Shown: positions 1 to 9,188 of the stretch, piece after piece
How the letters are laid out: every line of letters begins with the position of its first letter
Numbering within the stretch: position 1 is the stretch's first letter
Position numbers and translations under genes: made by a program
Notes under the pieces: model-generated
What the model was told of the DNA's origin: nothing
The model's database searches: none
Seen by the model: only the letters and a program-made list of their open reading frames with translations
Source: Planctomycetota bacterium
GTDB taxonomy: Bacteria; Planctomycetota; Planctomycetia; Pirellulales; Pirellulaceae
DNA: 28,458 bases
Assembly: GCA_024277285.1 (NCBI GenBank)
Contig: JAJRVM010000049.1
Location: forward strand, 1-28,458
Reading direction: 5' to 3'

Positions 1-87
1 ACCGCGATGCGCGGACACTTCGGCCACCAGCGAGTTTGGGCCGCGCACTGGCGCCAAACGAAATGCGGCGCGCGGCGTTCGTGTGTG

Positions 88-236
88 CCACTGCATGCGC
101 GAACGCGTTCCCCATCCCAATCGATTGGGCACTGCCAAACGTGTAACCAGCACGCCGCCAGCAACTGCACGCAGTGCGAAGCGTCTGGCGACTCCCCAAT
201 GGTAGCTCGATTGACGCTTCACACTGCTCAACTTGG
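88..236 (-). repeat. Interspersed repeat family R1, copy 1
   Basis: Read on the minus strand, this stretch matches 7510-7650 on the plus strand. The shared blocks are a nearly exact 28-base segment (GTGTGAAGCGTCAATCGAGC followed by CCATTGG with one difference), the block CGCACTGCGTGCAGT, and AACGTTTGG-AGTG-like and CGATYGGG-like segments in the same order. It lies in a gene-free stretch. The spaced conservation suggests a non-autonomous repeat or structured element; no coding potential is evident. Confidence 0.7.
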
Positions 237-344
237 TGTTTGCGTGTTCGCGTCGATTTGCGACTTTGCTGGGGTGTCTGCCGTTAGGAAACGTACAGAA
301 TGAGTGGCACGCTACGCGCCTTGGAACTCACCATTCCGATTAAT

Positions 345-440
345 CTAGTCCCACCGAACACGCATCTAGCACACCGCCGCTTCGGGCACGCAGTGCGAAC
401 CGCGAATTGGTTTCCACCGGGACGTGTGTGCCACTGCGAC
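345..440 (-). repeat. Interspersed repeat family R1, copy 2 (partial)
   Basis: On the minus strand this region carries GGAAACC, then GGTTCGCACTGCGTGC, then a GCGGTGTG block. This is the same order as the centre of copy 1 and of the copy at 7510-7650. The left arm differs and the right part fades out. It sits between copy 1 and the 3' end of truB, so rho-independent termination of truB cannot be assigned separately from this repeat. Confidence 0.5.
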
Positions 441-484
441 CCTGCGAAAGCGTGGTGCCTCTCCACTCAAGCTCTCCGAGGTCG

Positions 485-1465
485 TCAGGATCCGGTCAAC
501 GGCGCAGGCGGGAAGACCCGATGCGGTTTGAGCCCTCCTTTGGGTGCCGCTGACAGGAGGGCAACTAGATTGCCATGTGCGTCGACGGCGGCGGCAAGTT
601 CCGTTTCACACTTGGACACTCCGCAGGTCGTCGCAACGTCTGGAATGGTGCCAGCAATGAACCGGCCATGCCGCAACTCTTCAATCTCCTTGGCGTTTAC
701 TTCAACGCGCGCAAGATGTTCGACGGCCAGAGTGGCTGGGAGCATGTGTCCTGCTAACGTTTTGGCGGTTACCTCGTCCATCGCACATGATTGATCCAAC
801 GTAAATGGACCGATCGCCGTGCGGCGCAGTGCCGACATCACCGCGCAGCTGCCTAGAGCTTCACCAATGTCGCGCCCCAACGAACGGATGTACGTGCCCG
901 AGCTGCAGACCACGTCCAGGACCAATTCGGGATAGTCGTAGCGAACCAAGTGCAAGGCGTGGATGGTCACTGGGCGTGGTGTGAGCATCACTTCCTTGCC
1001 GCGTCGTGCTAACGAATAGGCACGTTGCCCCTTCACCTTCAATGCTGAAAACGCGGGTGGTCGCTGTTCAATAGTACCGCGAAACTGGGCCAGCGTCTGG
1101 TCAATCGTGTTTTGGTCCGGTTGTGGCGCGTCGGCCAGTTCGACAACTTCACCTTCCGTATCTTCTGTGTCGCTCCGCCGACCCAACAAAAACGTCCCGG
1201 TGTAGTGTTTGGGCAGGTGTTGGACGAACTCGTTGAGCCGCGTGGCCTGCCCCAGGCAGACGACCAACACGCCGGTTGCCAGCGGGTCCAATGTGCCGGC
1301 ATGGCCCACTTTATGCGGGCGCGTGAGACGCTGCACGTGATTCACGACGTCGCGCGATGTGACGTCACACGGCTTATCAATGTTCAACAATCCGAACATA
1401 GGCTTTGCTGTTCCCCAGGGTGTAAGTCGAGTCAACGCGTCGTGGCGATTCGTGCTGCGCGGCAT
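485..1465 (-). CDS. truB: tRNA pseudouridine(55) synthase TruB
   Basis: This enzyme isomerises uridine 55 to pseudouridine in the T-psi-C loop of most tRNAs, in the cytoplasm. The sequence shows the TruB signature GHAGTLDPLATGVL around residues 54-67, with Asp60 as the expected catalytic aspartate, followed by the GQATR segment. Later come RPPAFSALKVKGQRAY, which binds the target loop, and SSGTYIRSLGRDIG. The length (326 codons) is normal for the family, with a C-terminal extension of roughly PUA size that I cannot classify. The start is uncertain. The ATG at 1465 lacks a clear Shine-Dalgarno, whereas an internal ATG at 1399 begins MFGLLNIDKP, the usual TruB N-terminus, so 1399 may be the real start. 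In many bacteria truB follows rbfA and infB; the upstream neighbour is not visible here. Identity is confident. Confidence 0.95.
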   Translation of the reverse strand: MPRSTNRHDALTRLTPWGTAKPMFGLLNIDKPCDVTSRDVVNHVQRLTRPHKVGHAGTLDPLATGVLVVCLGQATRLNEFVQHLPKHYTGTFLLGRRSDTEDTEGEVVELADAPQPDQNTIDQTLAQFRGTIEQRPPAFSALKVKGQRAYSLARRGKEVMLTPRPVTIHALHLVRYDYPELVLDVVCSSGTYIRSLGRDIGEALGSCAVMSALRRTAIGPFTLDQSCAMDEVTAKTLAGHMLPATLAVEHLARVEVNAKEIEELRHGRFIAGTIPDVATTCGVSKCETELAAAVDAHGNLVALLSAAPKGGLKPHRVFPPAPLTGS

Positions 1466-2300
1466 GGCCAGCCAAACTACGCGCTCTTAACGTGACAGGA
1501 TAGAAGATAGAATCTAGCCACGCGAGGTTCAATCCCAACACCGTTCACTTGCCACCGCTTCTTCGCTGGTCGCTGATCGTGGTTGTGGTTGCGATGAGGC
1601 CGGTTGCCGGCCGGACCCGCAGCACGAATGCCCCGATTTCTCGTGTGGCGATTTCTGGCACGTTGTCGTATGCATCGGTCTCGTGCGCATCGGTCTCACG
1701 GGGTTGCGTTGGGGAGAGAAAACACGTAAGCGGTCAAATCGCGACGGACTCGTGACGGCGCCCAAGGGACCATTGCCCAGCTTGCATGCCGTCCAGCTTG
1801 AAAGGCACGCGGCCAATACTAAAGCAGACCGCGTCTTGATCCGGCCTCAGCAAAGCGGCGATTTATGAGAAGATGTTCATTCGGCCGACGAGACAAATGG
1901 GAGAGGACTTGTAGCTGACCAGTCGTGCCTCCTGCCGGGACAAGCCCGGCGGAGGGCCTTTACCATTAGCGTTTATCTGCATTCATCAGCGGTTCCCCGT
2001 CTGAACGTGCTGTTCATGGCATCTTCTCCGTGTACCGTTACGAAAACACTCCGGTCACTCGGGCGGTGCAGCGGTGGTTTTCCCTGTTTCCTGTGACTGG
2101 TCGCTCCCAAACGCCGTGCGGCGATGGTAGGATAGAGAGCCATTAGGCGTGTCTTGATGGGGCAATGTTGTGTCCCGCCGGCTGTCGGGGTCGAGACGCG
2201 GGAGTCGGTGTCATGGTGGGCGTCGGCCGTTGCTTCGATTTGCGGCGGCCTGAGCTTTAAGCTGTTGTTCTAGATACACAGGTACGGGAATATAAATTCG
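1466..2300. other. Long intergenic region without a supported gene
   Basis: Divergent space between truB (minus) and the FG-GAP protein (plus). No reading frame here resembles a protein I recognise. It contains an imperfect palindrome at 1927-1957 (arms around GCCTCCTGCCGGG and CCCGGCGGAGGGC). Just after it, 1967-1995 reads as a short segment of the TTATCTGCATTCATCAGCGG type, a kind of string I recall as common in dispersed repeats. A TATAAAT lies immediately before the 2301 ATG, but no convincing -35 partner could be placed. Confidence 0.5.
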
Positions 2301-4487
2301 ATGCGAGTACGATGGTTGACCGTTGCCGTGCTGGTGACCGGCATTCTTAGCCAGGCCAGTGCGACGGAGTTTCCGGGCTGGGAGTCATTACGTGTCGTTC
2401 GCCAGGACGGAATGCCGCGCCTACTTCGCTCGGCCGATTTGGATTCGGACGGTCGCCAGGAATTAATCGTCGTAAACAGCCGTTCGTCGCGACTGGACGT
2501 CTACGCTTGGTTGCCGAAAGCATCACGGCCTGGGCCGGAATCGGCCAGGAAAGACCAGCCGAATCACTTGCCGATGGCTCCGGAAATCAAGCATACCGAA
2601 GTACAATTGGAGCACATTCCCAAGGATGTCATCGTCGAGGACTTGGACGCCGACGGCAAGCCGGAACTTGTGGTACTAGCGGCTCCGCCCAATCAGGTGG
2701 AGGTCTATCATCGCGATGCCTCGGGGGGGTGGAGTCGGAGTTATCAGCTTGACTTGTTGGATGGTGAAGTATCCTCGCAGGGGCGTCCGCTGCTGCTCCG
2801 TCGTCAGGGTGATGTCCGGCATCTGCTGGTCAGTTTGAACAACGGGATCCAACAACTGCCACTGCGGCCGGGAGGGCGGGCCGAGTGGCTATCGCCGCGC
2901 GAATCGCGTGGCCGCAACCATTGGTGGCTGGCCGATTTGGATGGTGACGGCAACGAAGACCTTGTCGAGCAGACTCGGACGCCGGGCCAGTCGATCCGTT
3001 GGTATCGTGGCCTGGCCGGTGGCGGTTTGATGCCTGCGGCGGTATTGTTCGACCGCGCCGTGAACGACGCGCAGATGTTACGCAATGTGAAGTCGACGGA
3101 TCTCGTGTTATTGGACGGTTCGGTGCGCACGCTCTTGCGCCGTTACGCGGTCGAGACGCAGGAAGTGAGTCCTTTCGGATTGCGCTGCCCGTTGGCCATG
3201 AGTGAGGGCGCCAAGGCCGTGTGGTGTGGGATGCGACAGGGGACCAATCGAGCGCTCGTGGTCGCGGATCGCGATAGGCCTCGCTTGCTCAGCTACGTGC
3301 TGAGTGAAGCGGGGTGGGAGCAGGAGCAGGCCTTTCCAGCTGTCTCCGGCACAAAAGCGCTCGCCTCGCCAGCGGCCGAGCCCGGCACGTTGCTAATTTG
3401 GGCCGAGGACGCTGCCGAATTGCTCGAGAGTCGCTGGCAGTCGCAACGGCTGACCTATCCCGAAGCGATGGTTCGGTCGAAGGAAGCGAAACCCGCGAAG
3501 GAAACCGAGCTCAAAAAGATCCTGGCACTAGCCTCGGTTGGCTCCACCACGTGGTGGGTTCAAAAAGTTGACAAGCATTTGGATCTCTATCGCTGGCACC
3601 TAGGTGATTCGGAGGCCAAGCGACTACGGTTCGAGAACGTTGGCAGCAAGGCCGACGAAGTCTTGTGGATCGGCGGAGACAAACTGTTGGTCAAAGATTC
3701 GCATGCTCGGGGCTTGAAGTTGGCCGAATACCATGACGGCAAGACGGTTGTCGTTTCGCCGAGCCATCTGAAGAAAGCTTCGCTTGGCGAGTATAAGTTG
3801 TTGGCCGTTGGCGACGCATTTCGGCTAGGGCGGTTGGTTGAGGGCGTGCTGCAATGGATTGGTGACGATCTGCATTCGCACGAGCAGGTGATGTTGCCCC
3901 AGGGGCAGGAGTTGGCCGACTATGTCACCGTCGATGGCGCAAGTGGTTGGGCTTTACAAAAGAACGCCCCGTTTATTCATCGCATCAAGATCGCCACTTC
4001 CGGCTTGAGTCAGGTTGTCGCGAGTATCAGGGTTTCCGAGGGAACGGCCTTAGTCGACGACCCCGAGTTAGGCATGGTGCTGTTAGGTCCTGACCGCGTG
4101 ACCCACCTGCGCGAAGGCCGAGCCCAGAAACTGAAGCTGGTTGAAACGTTAGATGAGCGCATCGGCCGGCCGGGTGGCGTGCGTAAGACGAAGTGTCATC
4201 GATTGGGCGTGGTCGATCTGGATGGCAACGGTCACGACGATTTGCTACTGTACGATGACCTTGCACACCGTATTACCGCATTGGCGGATCGTGACGGTGC
4301 GTTGCGTCCGATGATCTCGTGGCTTGTCTTCGATGATAAAACCTATCCCTACGGAGAGGACTTTGAGGACTTGGTGCACGAGCCGCGTGCCGCCTTGGCG
4401 TTGGACATGGATGGAGATCACCGGCAGGACTTAGCCCTTTTGTGTCACAATCGTTTGATTATCTACTTTGCTCGGGAAATAGAATGA
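2301..4487 (+). CDS. Secreted FG-GAP/VCBS repeat protein (beta-propeller)
   Basis: Exported protein of 728 residues. An N-terminal signal peptide (about residues 1-22, ending near SQASA) precedes the mature chain. Five calcium-binding-type FG-GAP/VCBS motifs are visible: ADLDSDGRQEL (about 45-55), EDLDADGKPEL (113-123), ADLDGDGNEDL (211-221), VDLDGNGHDDL (about 637-647) and LDMDGDHRQDL (about 702-712). The Asp-rich loops D-x-D-x-D/N-G are intact in the first four. The central 400 residues have no clear motif but could supply further blades. Known FG-GAP proteins act in adhesion or ligand binding outside the cytoplasm; the ligand here is unknown. The stop codon overlaps the next start (ATGA), so it heads a three-gene, translationally coupled operon. 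Ribosome binding site is weak. Confidence 0.85.
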   Translation: MRVRWLTVAVLVTGILSQASATEFPGWESLRVVRQDGMPRLLRSADLDSDGRQELIVVNSRSSRLDVYAWLPKASRPGPESARKDQPNHLPMAPEIKHTEVQLEHIPKDVIVEDLDADGKPELVVLAAPPNQVEVYHRDASGGWSRSYQLDLLDGEVSSQGRPLLLRRQGDVRHLLVSLNNGIQQLPLRPGGRAEWLSPRESRGRNHWWLADLDGDGNEDLVEQTRTPGQSIRWYRGLAGGGLMPAAVLFDRAVNDAQMLRNVKSTDLVLLDGSVRTLLRRYAVETQEVSPFGLRCPLAMSEGAKAVWCGMRQGTNRALVVADRDRPRLLSYVLSEAGWEQEQAFPAVSGTKALASPAAEPGTLLIWAEDAAELLESRWQSQRLTYPEAMVRSKEAKPAKETELKKILALASVGSTTWWVQKVDKHLDLYRWHLGDSEAKRLRFENVGSKADEVLWIGGDKLLVKDSHARGLKLAEYHDGKTVVVSPSHLKKASLGEYKLLAVGDAFRLGRLVEGVLQWIGDDLHSHEQVMLPQGQELADYVTVDGASGWALQKNAPFIHRIKIATSGLSQVVASIRVSEGTALVDDPELGMVLLGPDRVTHLREGRAQKLKLVETLDERIGRPGGVRKTKCHRLGVVDLDGNGHDDLLLYDDLAHRITALADRDGALRPMISWLVFDDKTYPYGEDFEDLVHEPRAALALDMDGDHRQDLALLCHNRLIIYFAREIE

Positions 4488-5509
4488 GTTTCATGGTCCG
4501 TATGATTACGCGGCTCGCTGCACTATGTGTCCCCATCGTTTGCCTCACGACCAACGCAGTGTTTGTCGCTCCTGCGCTGGCAGGTGACATGGTCACGGTC
4601 AAGCTGGTTGGCGGAGCGCAGGTGACCGCGACATTATTGCAAAAGAACGATGCCCGCGTCGTCCTCGATCTAGGATACGACGTGGTGACGATCGAAATGA
4701 AGCGAGTTCGTTCGATCAGCGATCCTGCTGGCCAAGCGAAGACGCAATCCCGCACGCAGGACTACTACACGTTAGGGCGTCTGAAGGAGGCTTCGGTACC
4801 TGAATTGGTGCGGCGGTTTGGCGATGCCGTTGTGACCGTGACCACGCCAGTTGGGATCGGGAGCGGGTTCATTATTAGTGACAAGGGCCACCTTATCACC
4901 AATTACCACGTCGTGGAAAAGAGCCTGAAGATCAAAGTCACCGTTTTCTATCGCAAGGGTAAACAATATGAGAAACGGCTGTTCAGCCATGTCAAGATTC
5001 TGGCATTGAATCCGCTACGTGATCTGGCATTGTTACAACTCGATAAGGAAGAATTGGCCGAGTTGCAAGTCGAGCACGTCGTGATTGCTCAAAAACCGAC
5101 GGTGCGCGTGGGGGATTTGGTTTTCGCGATTGGCACACCACTCGGCTTGGAACGGTCCGTGACGCAGGGGATCGTTAGTTCTACTATGCGTACGATGGGG
5201 CATTTGCGTTTTATCCAAACGGATGCCTCGATCAATCCGGGCAACAGTGGTGGACCGTTGTTTAACTCGCGGGGTGAAGCGATCGGCGTGGTCTGTGCTG
5301 GTTATAGCTCGTTCGATGGCCTCGCTTTTGGTATTCCCGCCCCCGATCTAATCGAGTTCCTGCAGCATCGTGACGCCTATCTGTTTGATACGACGCAGCC
5401 CCAGAATGGTGTGAAATACCTTAAGCCCCCTTTTCGTCGTGATGGGCAGGCCACCACCAAAGAAGTCGATTCCGTCGCCGACCCTAAGGCGGCCAAGGAG
5501 AAAGAATGA
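4484..5509 (+). CDS. Exported trypsin-like serine protease (S1C/HtrA-type catalytic domain, no PDZ)
   Basis: A 341-residue protein with an N-terminal signal peptide (cleavage likely after ALA near residue 33). A small beta-rich segment follows (about 35-80: VTVKLVGGAQVTATLL), then a chymotrypsin-fold protease domain (about 105-300). The catalytic triad is complete: His142 in TNYHVV, Asp180 in NPLRDLALL, and Ser255 in NPGNSGGPLF. This is the HtrA/DegP-like arrangement, but no PDZ domain follows; the chain ends in a Lys-rich tail after residue 300. I chose the ATG at 4484 because it overlaps the upstream stop (ATGA) and leads straight into the signal peptide. The same frame stays open back to an ATG at 4442 that would add 14 non-conserved residues. 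It probably degrades or processes envelope proteins; whether its operon partners are substrates is unknown. Confidence 0.9.
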   Translation: MSFMVRMITRLAALCVPIVCLTTNAVFVAPALAGDMVTVKLVGGAQVTATLLQKNDARVVLDLGYDVVTIEMKRVRSISDPAGQAKTQSRTQDYYTLGRLKEASVPELVRRFGDAVVTVTTPVGIGSGFIISDKGHLITNYHVVEKSLKIKVTVFYRKGKQYEKRLFSHVKILALNPLRDLALLQLDKEELAELQVEHVVIAQKPTVRVGDLVFAIGTPLGLERSVTQGIVSSTMRTMGHLRFIQTDASINPGNSGGPLFNSRGEAIGVVCAGYSSFDGLAFGIPAPDLIEFLQHRDAYLFDTTQPQNGVKYLKPPFRRDGQATTKEVDSVADPKAAKEKE

Positions 5510-7503
5510 ATCTTCACCATCACCGGACCTACTGTAAACCTGTATGCCTGCTGGCGATTCTCCTGTTCACGCCATTATCTGTTCGGTCTCAAGAATCCAC
5601 TGACGCGATGTCCACGTGGCGCTGCTTGCCCGAAGAAACGGTCGTCGCCGTGCGGATTCCGAATGGCCAGGCGGTCGCCGATGCGTTTGTTCAGAAGACA
5701 AAATTCGGCGACGTGATCTTCAGTGACCAACGGCAGGAAGCGTTGCGCAGCTGGCTGAAGGAATCAGACCCGGAGAAGTGGTCGCAGTTTCACAAATGGC
5801 TTGGCGAATTTGAACTCACGGCCGATGAGTTGCCGCAGTTCTTCGCCGGAGAATGTGGGTACGCGGTTGTTGTGGTGCCAGGCGAAGATGATACACCGCT
5901 GCCGCTTGGGCTGGCGTGGTTGCAACCCGGTGACGAACTGGCTCGCCGAGCGTACGATATCCTCGGCCGCGTCATCGAACAGCAAGAGAACGAAGAGCAC
6001 GCCATATCTCGCGAAGATCTGCAGCTGGCCGACTGCGAAGTAATGCAACTGACTTTGCCGCAGACGAGCAGGAAATTTACCAAAGAACTTGAATTGCCTG
6101 ATGGCCTTGACGAGCTGTCTGGGAAAGCGCGAGAAGAAGCGTGGGACGCGGCGATCAAGAAGCGAATAAGTAGCGGGAAGACCGTTGTTCGCTTCGGCAC
6201 TGCGATGGTCACCGCGATTGACGGACGCTTGTTGGCCGTGCACAGTTTCAAGACCTCCGACGATCGCGCCGAGCATCCTGATTCCGAGGCACTTGCCGAT
6301 TTGCTGGCTCGGTTGCTCAATGAGCATGCTGGCGGCGAAGGCGAAAGTGGGTTCGTGGCCAAACACGCCAACGATCCAGGCGTGGTTCGCGCATGGGACC
6401 TTGAAGGCGTGGTTGCTTTGGAGCTGATTGGGGATTCTGCCGCGCTGTTGCGTTTGCTGCGTGCCGCGGCGGGTGCCAACGAGATACCAGAAAAAGTGGT
6501 CCGTATGTTGGGAGTGGAATCGCTTGGTACTTTCGCGTTCCGATCCACGATCGACGGTGCATTGTGGCACTCCGAGTTCTCCTTGGCCGCGCCTCAGCCG
6601 CGTCAAGGGCTAATGCGTTTGGGTGACCAGGTTCCGCGCAGCTCGGAGCCACCCTCGTGGATACCCGCTAACGCGCTGTCGTATCAGGTTGTCAGCTTTG
6701 ATCTCGGCAAGGCTTACGCGGTAATCAAAGAAGAATTCCTGCAGGCGTTTCCCGAACAGGCCCAGCAGTACTTTACGATGACCGAAGACAGAGTCACCGC
6801 TTTTGCACATATGCGTATCGAGAAGTTGCTCAGCTCACTGGGGAATCGCCATACGTTCGTCGACTACGGGATGGAGACGAGTGACGCGGTTTCGGTCGAA
6901 TCTCCGTCGCCCGAGCGGTATGCCATCGTATGGCAGCTGCAAGACGAAGCGGTCTGGTCGAATCTGATGCAGGCGTCCGCACCCATGGTGAAGATGATGC
7001 CCGGCGCCGAGCATACTGATGAGCAGGGCTACAGCGGTTTTCGCTACAAGAACGATCTCGTCGAGGGTGGGCTATTCCTGGGCAACGGAAACCTCGTGTT
7101 CGCCTATGGCAAACAGGTGTTGGAGACGACTCTTTCGGCGCTCAATAGTCCGCCTGATGGAGCGGCCGCTTTTCGGGGTAGCGACGTCTACCAAAAAGCA
7201 ACAACCATGCTGAAACCTCGCCCCAGTCTAGCATTCAAGGTGGAAGATGGTGAACGTGAAGTTGTGATGCTTCGCGATCTCATTGTCAAAATGCTCGAAT
7301 TCGAAGGCCCCCTCTTCGACGAAGATCTGGAAGGGGATGACGGAAAAAACGAGCAGCGCACGAAGGACCTAATCGATGTGCTCTTGCCGTCCGACAAGGA
7401 GATTAAGGGGATGTTGGGCGTGATCGTTACGCGCATCGAAGTCGACGAGCATGGCCTGCACGTCAAGACGGTCCAGGAAATGCCCCCACCCGACGACCAT
7501 TGA
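5506..7503 (+). CDS. Large secreted protein of unknown function
   Basis: 665 residues starting with a signal peptide (hydrophobic CLLAILLFTPLSV, likely cleavage near VRS-QE around residue 29). The mature part begins WRCLPEETVVAVRIPNGQAVADAF, a pattern I associate with large exported planctomycete proteins, some with DUF3352-like annotation, but I cannot confirm a family. There is no transmembrane helix after the signal peptide and no catalytic motif. The C-terminal third is rich in Glu and Asp, including an acidic stretch about residues 600-622. The ATG overlaps the stop of the protease gene (ATGA), so the protein is probably made together with the protease and the FG-GAP protein. It could be a protease substrate, inhibitor or scaffold; this is inference from coupling only. 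Confidence 0.75.
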   Translation: MNLHHHRTYCKPVCLLAILLFTPLSVRSQESTDAMSTWRCLPEETVVAVRIPNGQAVADAFVQKTKFGDVIFSDQRQEALRSWLKESDPEKWSQFHKWLGEFELTADELPQFFAGECGYAVVVVPGEDDTPLPLGLAWLQPGDELARRAYDILGRVIEQQENEEHAISREDLQLADCEVMQLTLPQTSRKFTKELELPDGLDELSGKAREEAWDAAIKKRISSGKTVVRFGTAMVTAIDGRLLAVHSFKTSDDRAEHPDSEALADLLARLLNEHAGGEGESGFVAKHANDPGVVRAWDLEGVVALELIGDSAALLRLLRAAAGANEIPEKVVRMLGVESLGTFAFRSTIDGALWHSEFSLAAPQPRQGLMRLGDQVPRSSEPPSWIPANALSYQVVSFDLGKAYAVIKEEFLQAFPEQAQQYFTMTEDRVTAFAHMRIEKLLSSLGNRHTFVDYGMETSDAVSVESPSPERYAIVWQLQDEAVWSNLMQASAPMVKMMPGAEHTDEQGYSGFRYKNDLVEGGLFLGNGNLVFAYGKQVLETTLSALNSPPDGAAAFRGSDVYQKATTMLKPRPSLAFKVEDGEREVVMLRDLIVKMLEFEGPLFDEDLEGDDGKNEQRTKDLIDVLLPSDKEIKGMLGVIVTRIEVDEHGLHVKTVQEMPPPDDH

Positions 7504-7509
7504 GGCGAA

Positions 7510-7650
7510 ATGGTGTGAAGCGTCAATCGAGCTGCCATTGGAAACCGGCTAGCCGGTTCGCACTGCGTGCAGTGTGCGACGGCGTGGTGGTGGAACGTTT
7601 GGTAGTGATAAGTCGATCGGGGGCGCGCATTCGTTTGTGCATCCTGACGG
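7510..7650 (+). repeat. Interspersed repeat family R1, copy 3
   Basis: Begins immediately after the stop codon at 7503. It shares GTGTGAAGCGTCAATCGAGC, CCATTGG, CGCACTGCGTGCAGT, AACGTTTGG and a CGATCGGGGG/ATTCGTTTG tail with the minus-strand copy at 88-236. The tail also matches 22610-22660. The rest of the 7504-7887 gap has no recognisable gene; an AGGAGG at 7692-7697 stands 12 bases before a 22-codon GTG frame that I do not call. Confidence 0.7.
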
Positions 7651-7875
7651 CGCAGTGTCGTCATGGTGATGTCGCTTTTGGGGTTGGCATCAGGAGGAGT
7701 TTCTGGCCAGTGGCTCAGAGTCCGGCGGTTTGGCGCCGTTTATCGAGGGGCAAGCTTGCCCTGCCGCGAGTTGCGTGACATATTGAGTTACCGCAACGCA
7801 GAAAGAAACCCCGGCTTGCTGGTGGCTTCACAGCACCAATGCGGTACGCAATTCTGCTGAAACAGCTTTGCCCAC

Positions 7876-7882
7876 GAGAGGA
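7876..7882 (+). promoter_or_regulatory. hemL: Ribosome binding site of hemL
   Basis: GAGAGGA lies 5 bases before the ATG at 7888 and fixes the start of hemL. Confidence 0.75.
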
Positions 7883-7887
7883 ATTCG

Positions 7888-9174
7888 ATGCAACATACGA
7901 ACAGCCACAAGATTTTCGCCCAAGCGCAGCAACTGATGCCGGGTGGAGTGAACAGTCCCGCGCGCGCCTTCGGGGCCGTGGGGGGCGAACCGATTGTGAT
8001 CGAGCGTGGCGAAGGCGCGTACTTGTACGACGTTGACGGCAATCGGTACATCGACTACATCGGTTCGTGGGGGCCCATGATCTTAGGGCATCAAGACGAG
8101 GCGGTTACGGCGGCATTGGTCGCTGCCGCACGGCGAGGAACTAGTTTCGGAGCACCAACCGAAGCCGAGAACGAAATGGCTCAGTTGATCATCGATCTGG
8201 TTCCCTCGGTCGAGAAAGTGCGCTTGGTGAATTCCGGTACCGAGGCGACGATGAGCGCGATTCGTTTGGCACGTGGCTTCACCGGCCGTGACCGCATCAT
8301 CAAATTCGCAGGCAATTATCACGGCCATGTGGATAGCCTGTTAGTGGCTGCCGGAAGTGCTGCGGCAACGCTGAGTGTTCCCAATTCGCCGGGCGTAACG
8401 CAGGGTACTTCACAAGATACGATCGTGCTGCCCTACAACGATGTCGAAGCACTGACGGCAGCATTCGCTCAGCAAGGTGGATCCATTGCATGTGTGATCA
8501 TGGAACCGGTTGTCGGCAATATGGGGTGTGTGATCCCTGACCGGGCGTTTCTGCAAGCGCTGCGCGCGCTAACAACGCAGGCGGGTGCACTGCTGATCTT
8601 CGACGAAGTGATGACCGGATTTCGCGTCGCCGCCGGGAGTGCTCAATCGCTTCATGAGATGACTCCTGACTTAACCACTTTGGGGAAAATTGTGGGAGGT
8701 GGTCTGCCAATCGGAGCGTACGGAGGCCGCGCCGACATTATGGACCACGTGCTGCCCGCAGGCGAGGTTTTTCAGGCCGGGACGCTCAGTGGTAATCCGC
8801 TGGCCACAGCTGCGGGAATCGCTACGCTGCGCCAACTGAAAGAGAATCCTCCCTACCAACGCCTCGAATCGCTCGGCGCACGTCTTGAAGCTGGGCTCGA
8901 CCGGGCTTGTCAGGATGCCGGGATTGCGCACACGATTGCACGGGTCGGCAGTATGATGACGCTGTTCTTCAACCCCGATGTTGTGCGAAATTGGGACGTT
9001 GCCAGTCGTTGTGATACGGGGCGCTATGGTCGTTACTTCTGGGGGTTGCTTGACCGCGGCGTCTACATGCCCTGCAGCCAGTATGAGGCACTGTTCATTT
9101 CGGCGGTGCACACCGATGCGGACATTGATGCCACGGTCCAAGCCGCCAAAGAGGTGTTGGCAGAAGTGGCTTGA
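7888..9174 (+). CDS. hemL: Glutamate-1-semialdehyde 2,1-aminomutase HemL
   Basis: PLP enzyme of the C5 pathway that converts glutamate-1-semialdehyde to 5-aminolevulinate, the first committed tetrapyrrole precursor. At 428 residues it has normal length. Visible family marks are LMPGGVNSPARAF at the N-terminus, NSGTEATMSAIRLARG (about 115-130) which binds PLP phosphate, FDEVMTGFR (about 238-246) with the Asp that contacts the pyridine nitrogen, and TLGKIVGGGLPIGAYGG with Lys267 as the Schiff-base lysine. GTLSGNPLA follows about 30 residues later. The neighbour downstream is tsaB, convergent with only 14 bases between stop codons. No other haem genes are in the window. Confidence is very high; other class III aminotransferases lack this N-terminus. 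Confidence 0.97.
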   Translation: MQHTNSHKIFAQAQQLMPGGVNSPARAFGAVGGEPIVIERGEGAYLYDVDGNRYIDYIGSWGPMILGHQDEAVTAALVAAARRGTSFGAPTEAENEMAQLIIDLVPSVEKVRLVNSGTEATMSAIRLARGFTGRDRIIKFAGNYHGHVDSLLVAAGSAAATLSVPNSPGVTQGTSQDTIVLPYNDVEALTAAFAQQGGSIACVIMEPVVGNMGCVIPDRAFLQALRALTTQAGALLIFDEVMTGFRVAAGSAQSLHEMTPDLTTLGKIVGGGLPIGAYGGRADIMDHVLPAGEVFQAGTLSGNPLATAAGIATLRQLKENPPYQRLESLGARLEAGLDRACQDAGIAHTIARVGSMMTLFFNPDVVRNWDVASRCDTGRYGRYFWGLLDRGVYMPCSQYEALFISAVHTDADIDATVQAAKEVLAEVA

Positions 9175-9188
9175 GAGTCCTTCTCCGT

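Noticed and set aside
1526..1540. GGTTCAATCC-like string resembling a tRNA T-arm
   Set aside because: The flanking bases do not pair and no acceptor, D or anticodon arm could be built.
1927..1957. Palindrome as a rho-independent terminator
   Set aside because: The stem has several mismatches, no T-run follows, and no gene ends nearby on either strand.
5764..6606. Long minus-strand frames inside the secreted protein gene
   Set aside because: Two different antisense frames are open over the same DNA, as expected in GC-rich sequence; no start signal or domain supports either.
7710..7778. 22-codon GTG frame after an AGGAGG, upstream of hemL
   Set aside because: Spacing of 12 bases is long, the peptide VAQSPAVWRR... 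has no recognisable features, and hemL has its own ribosome binding site.
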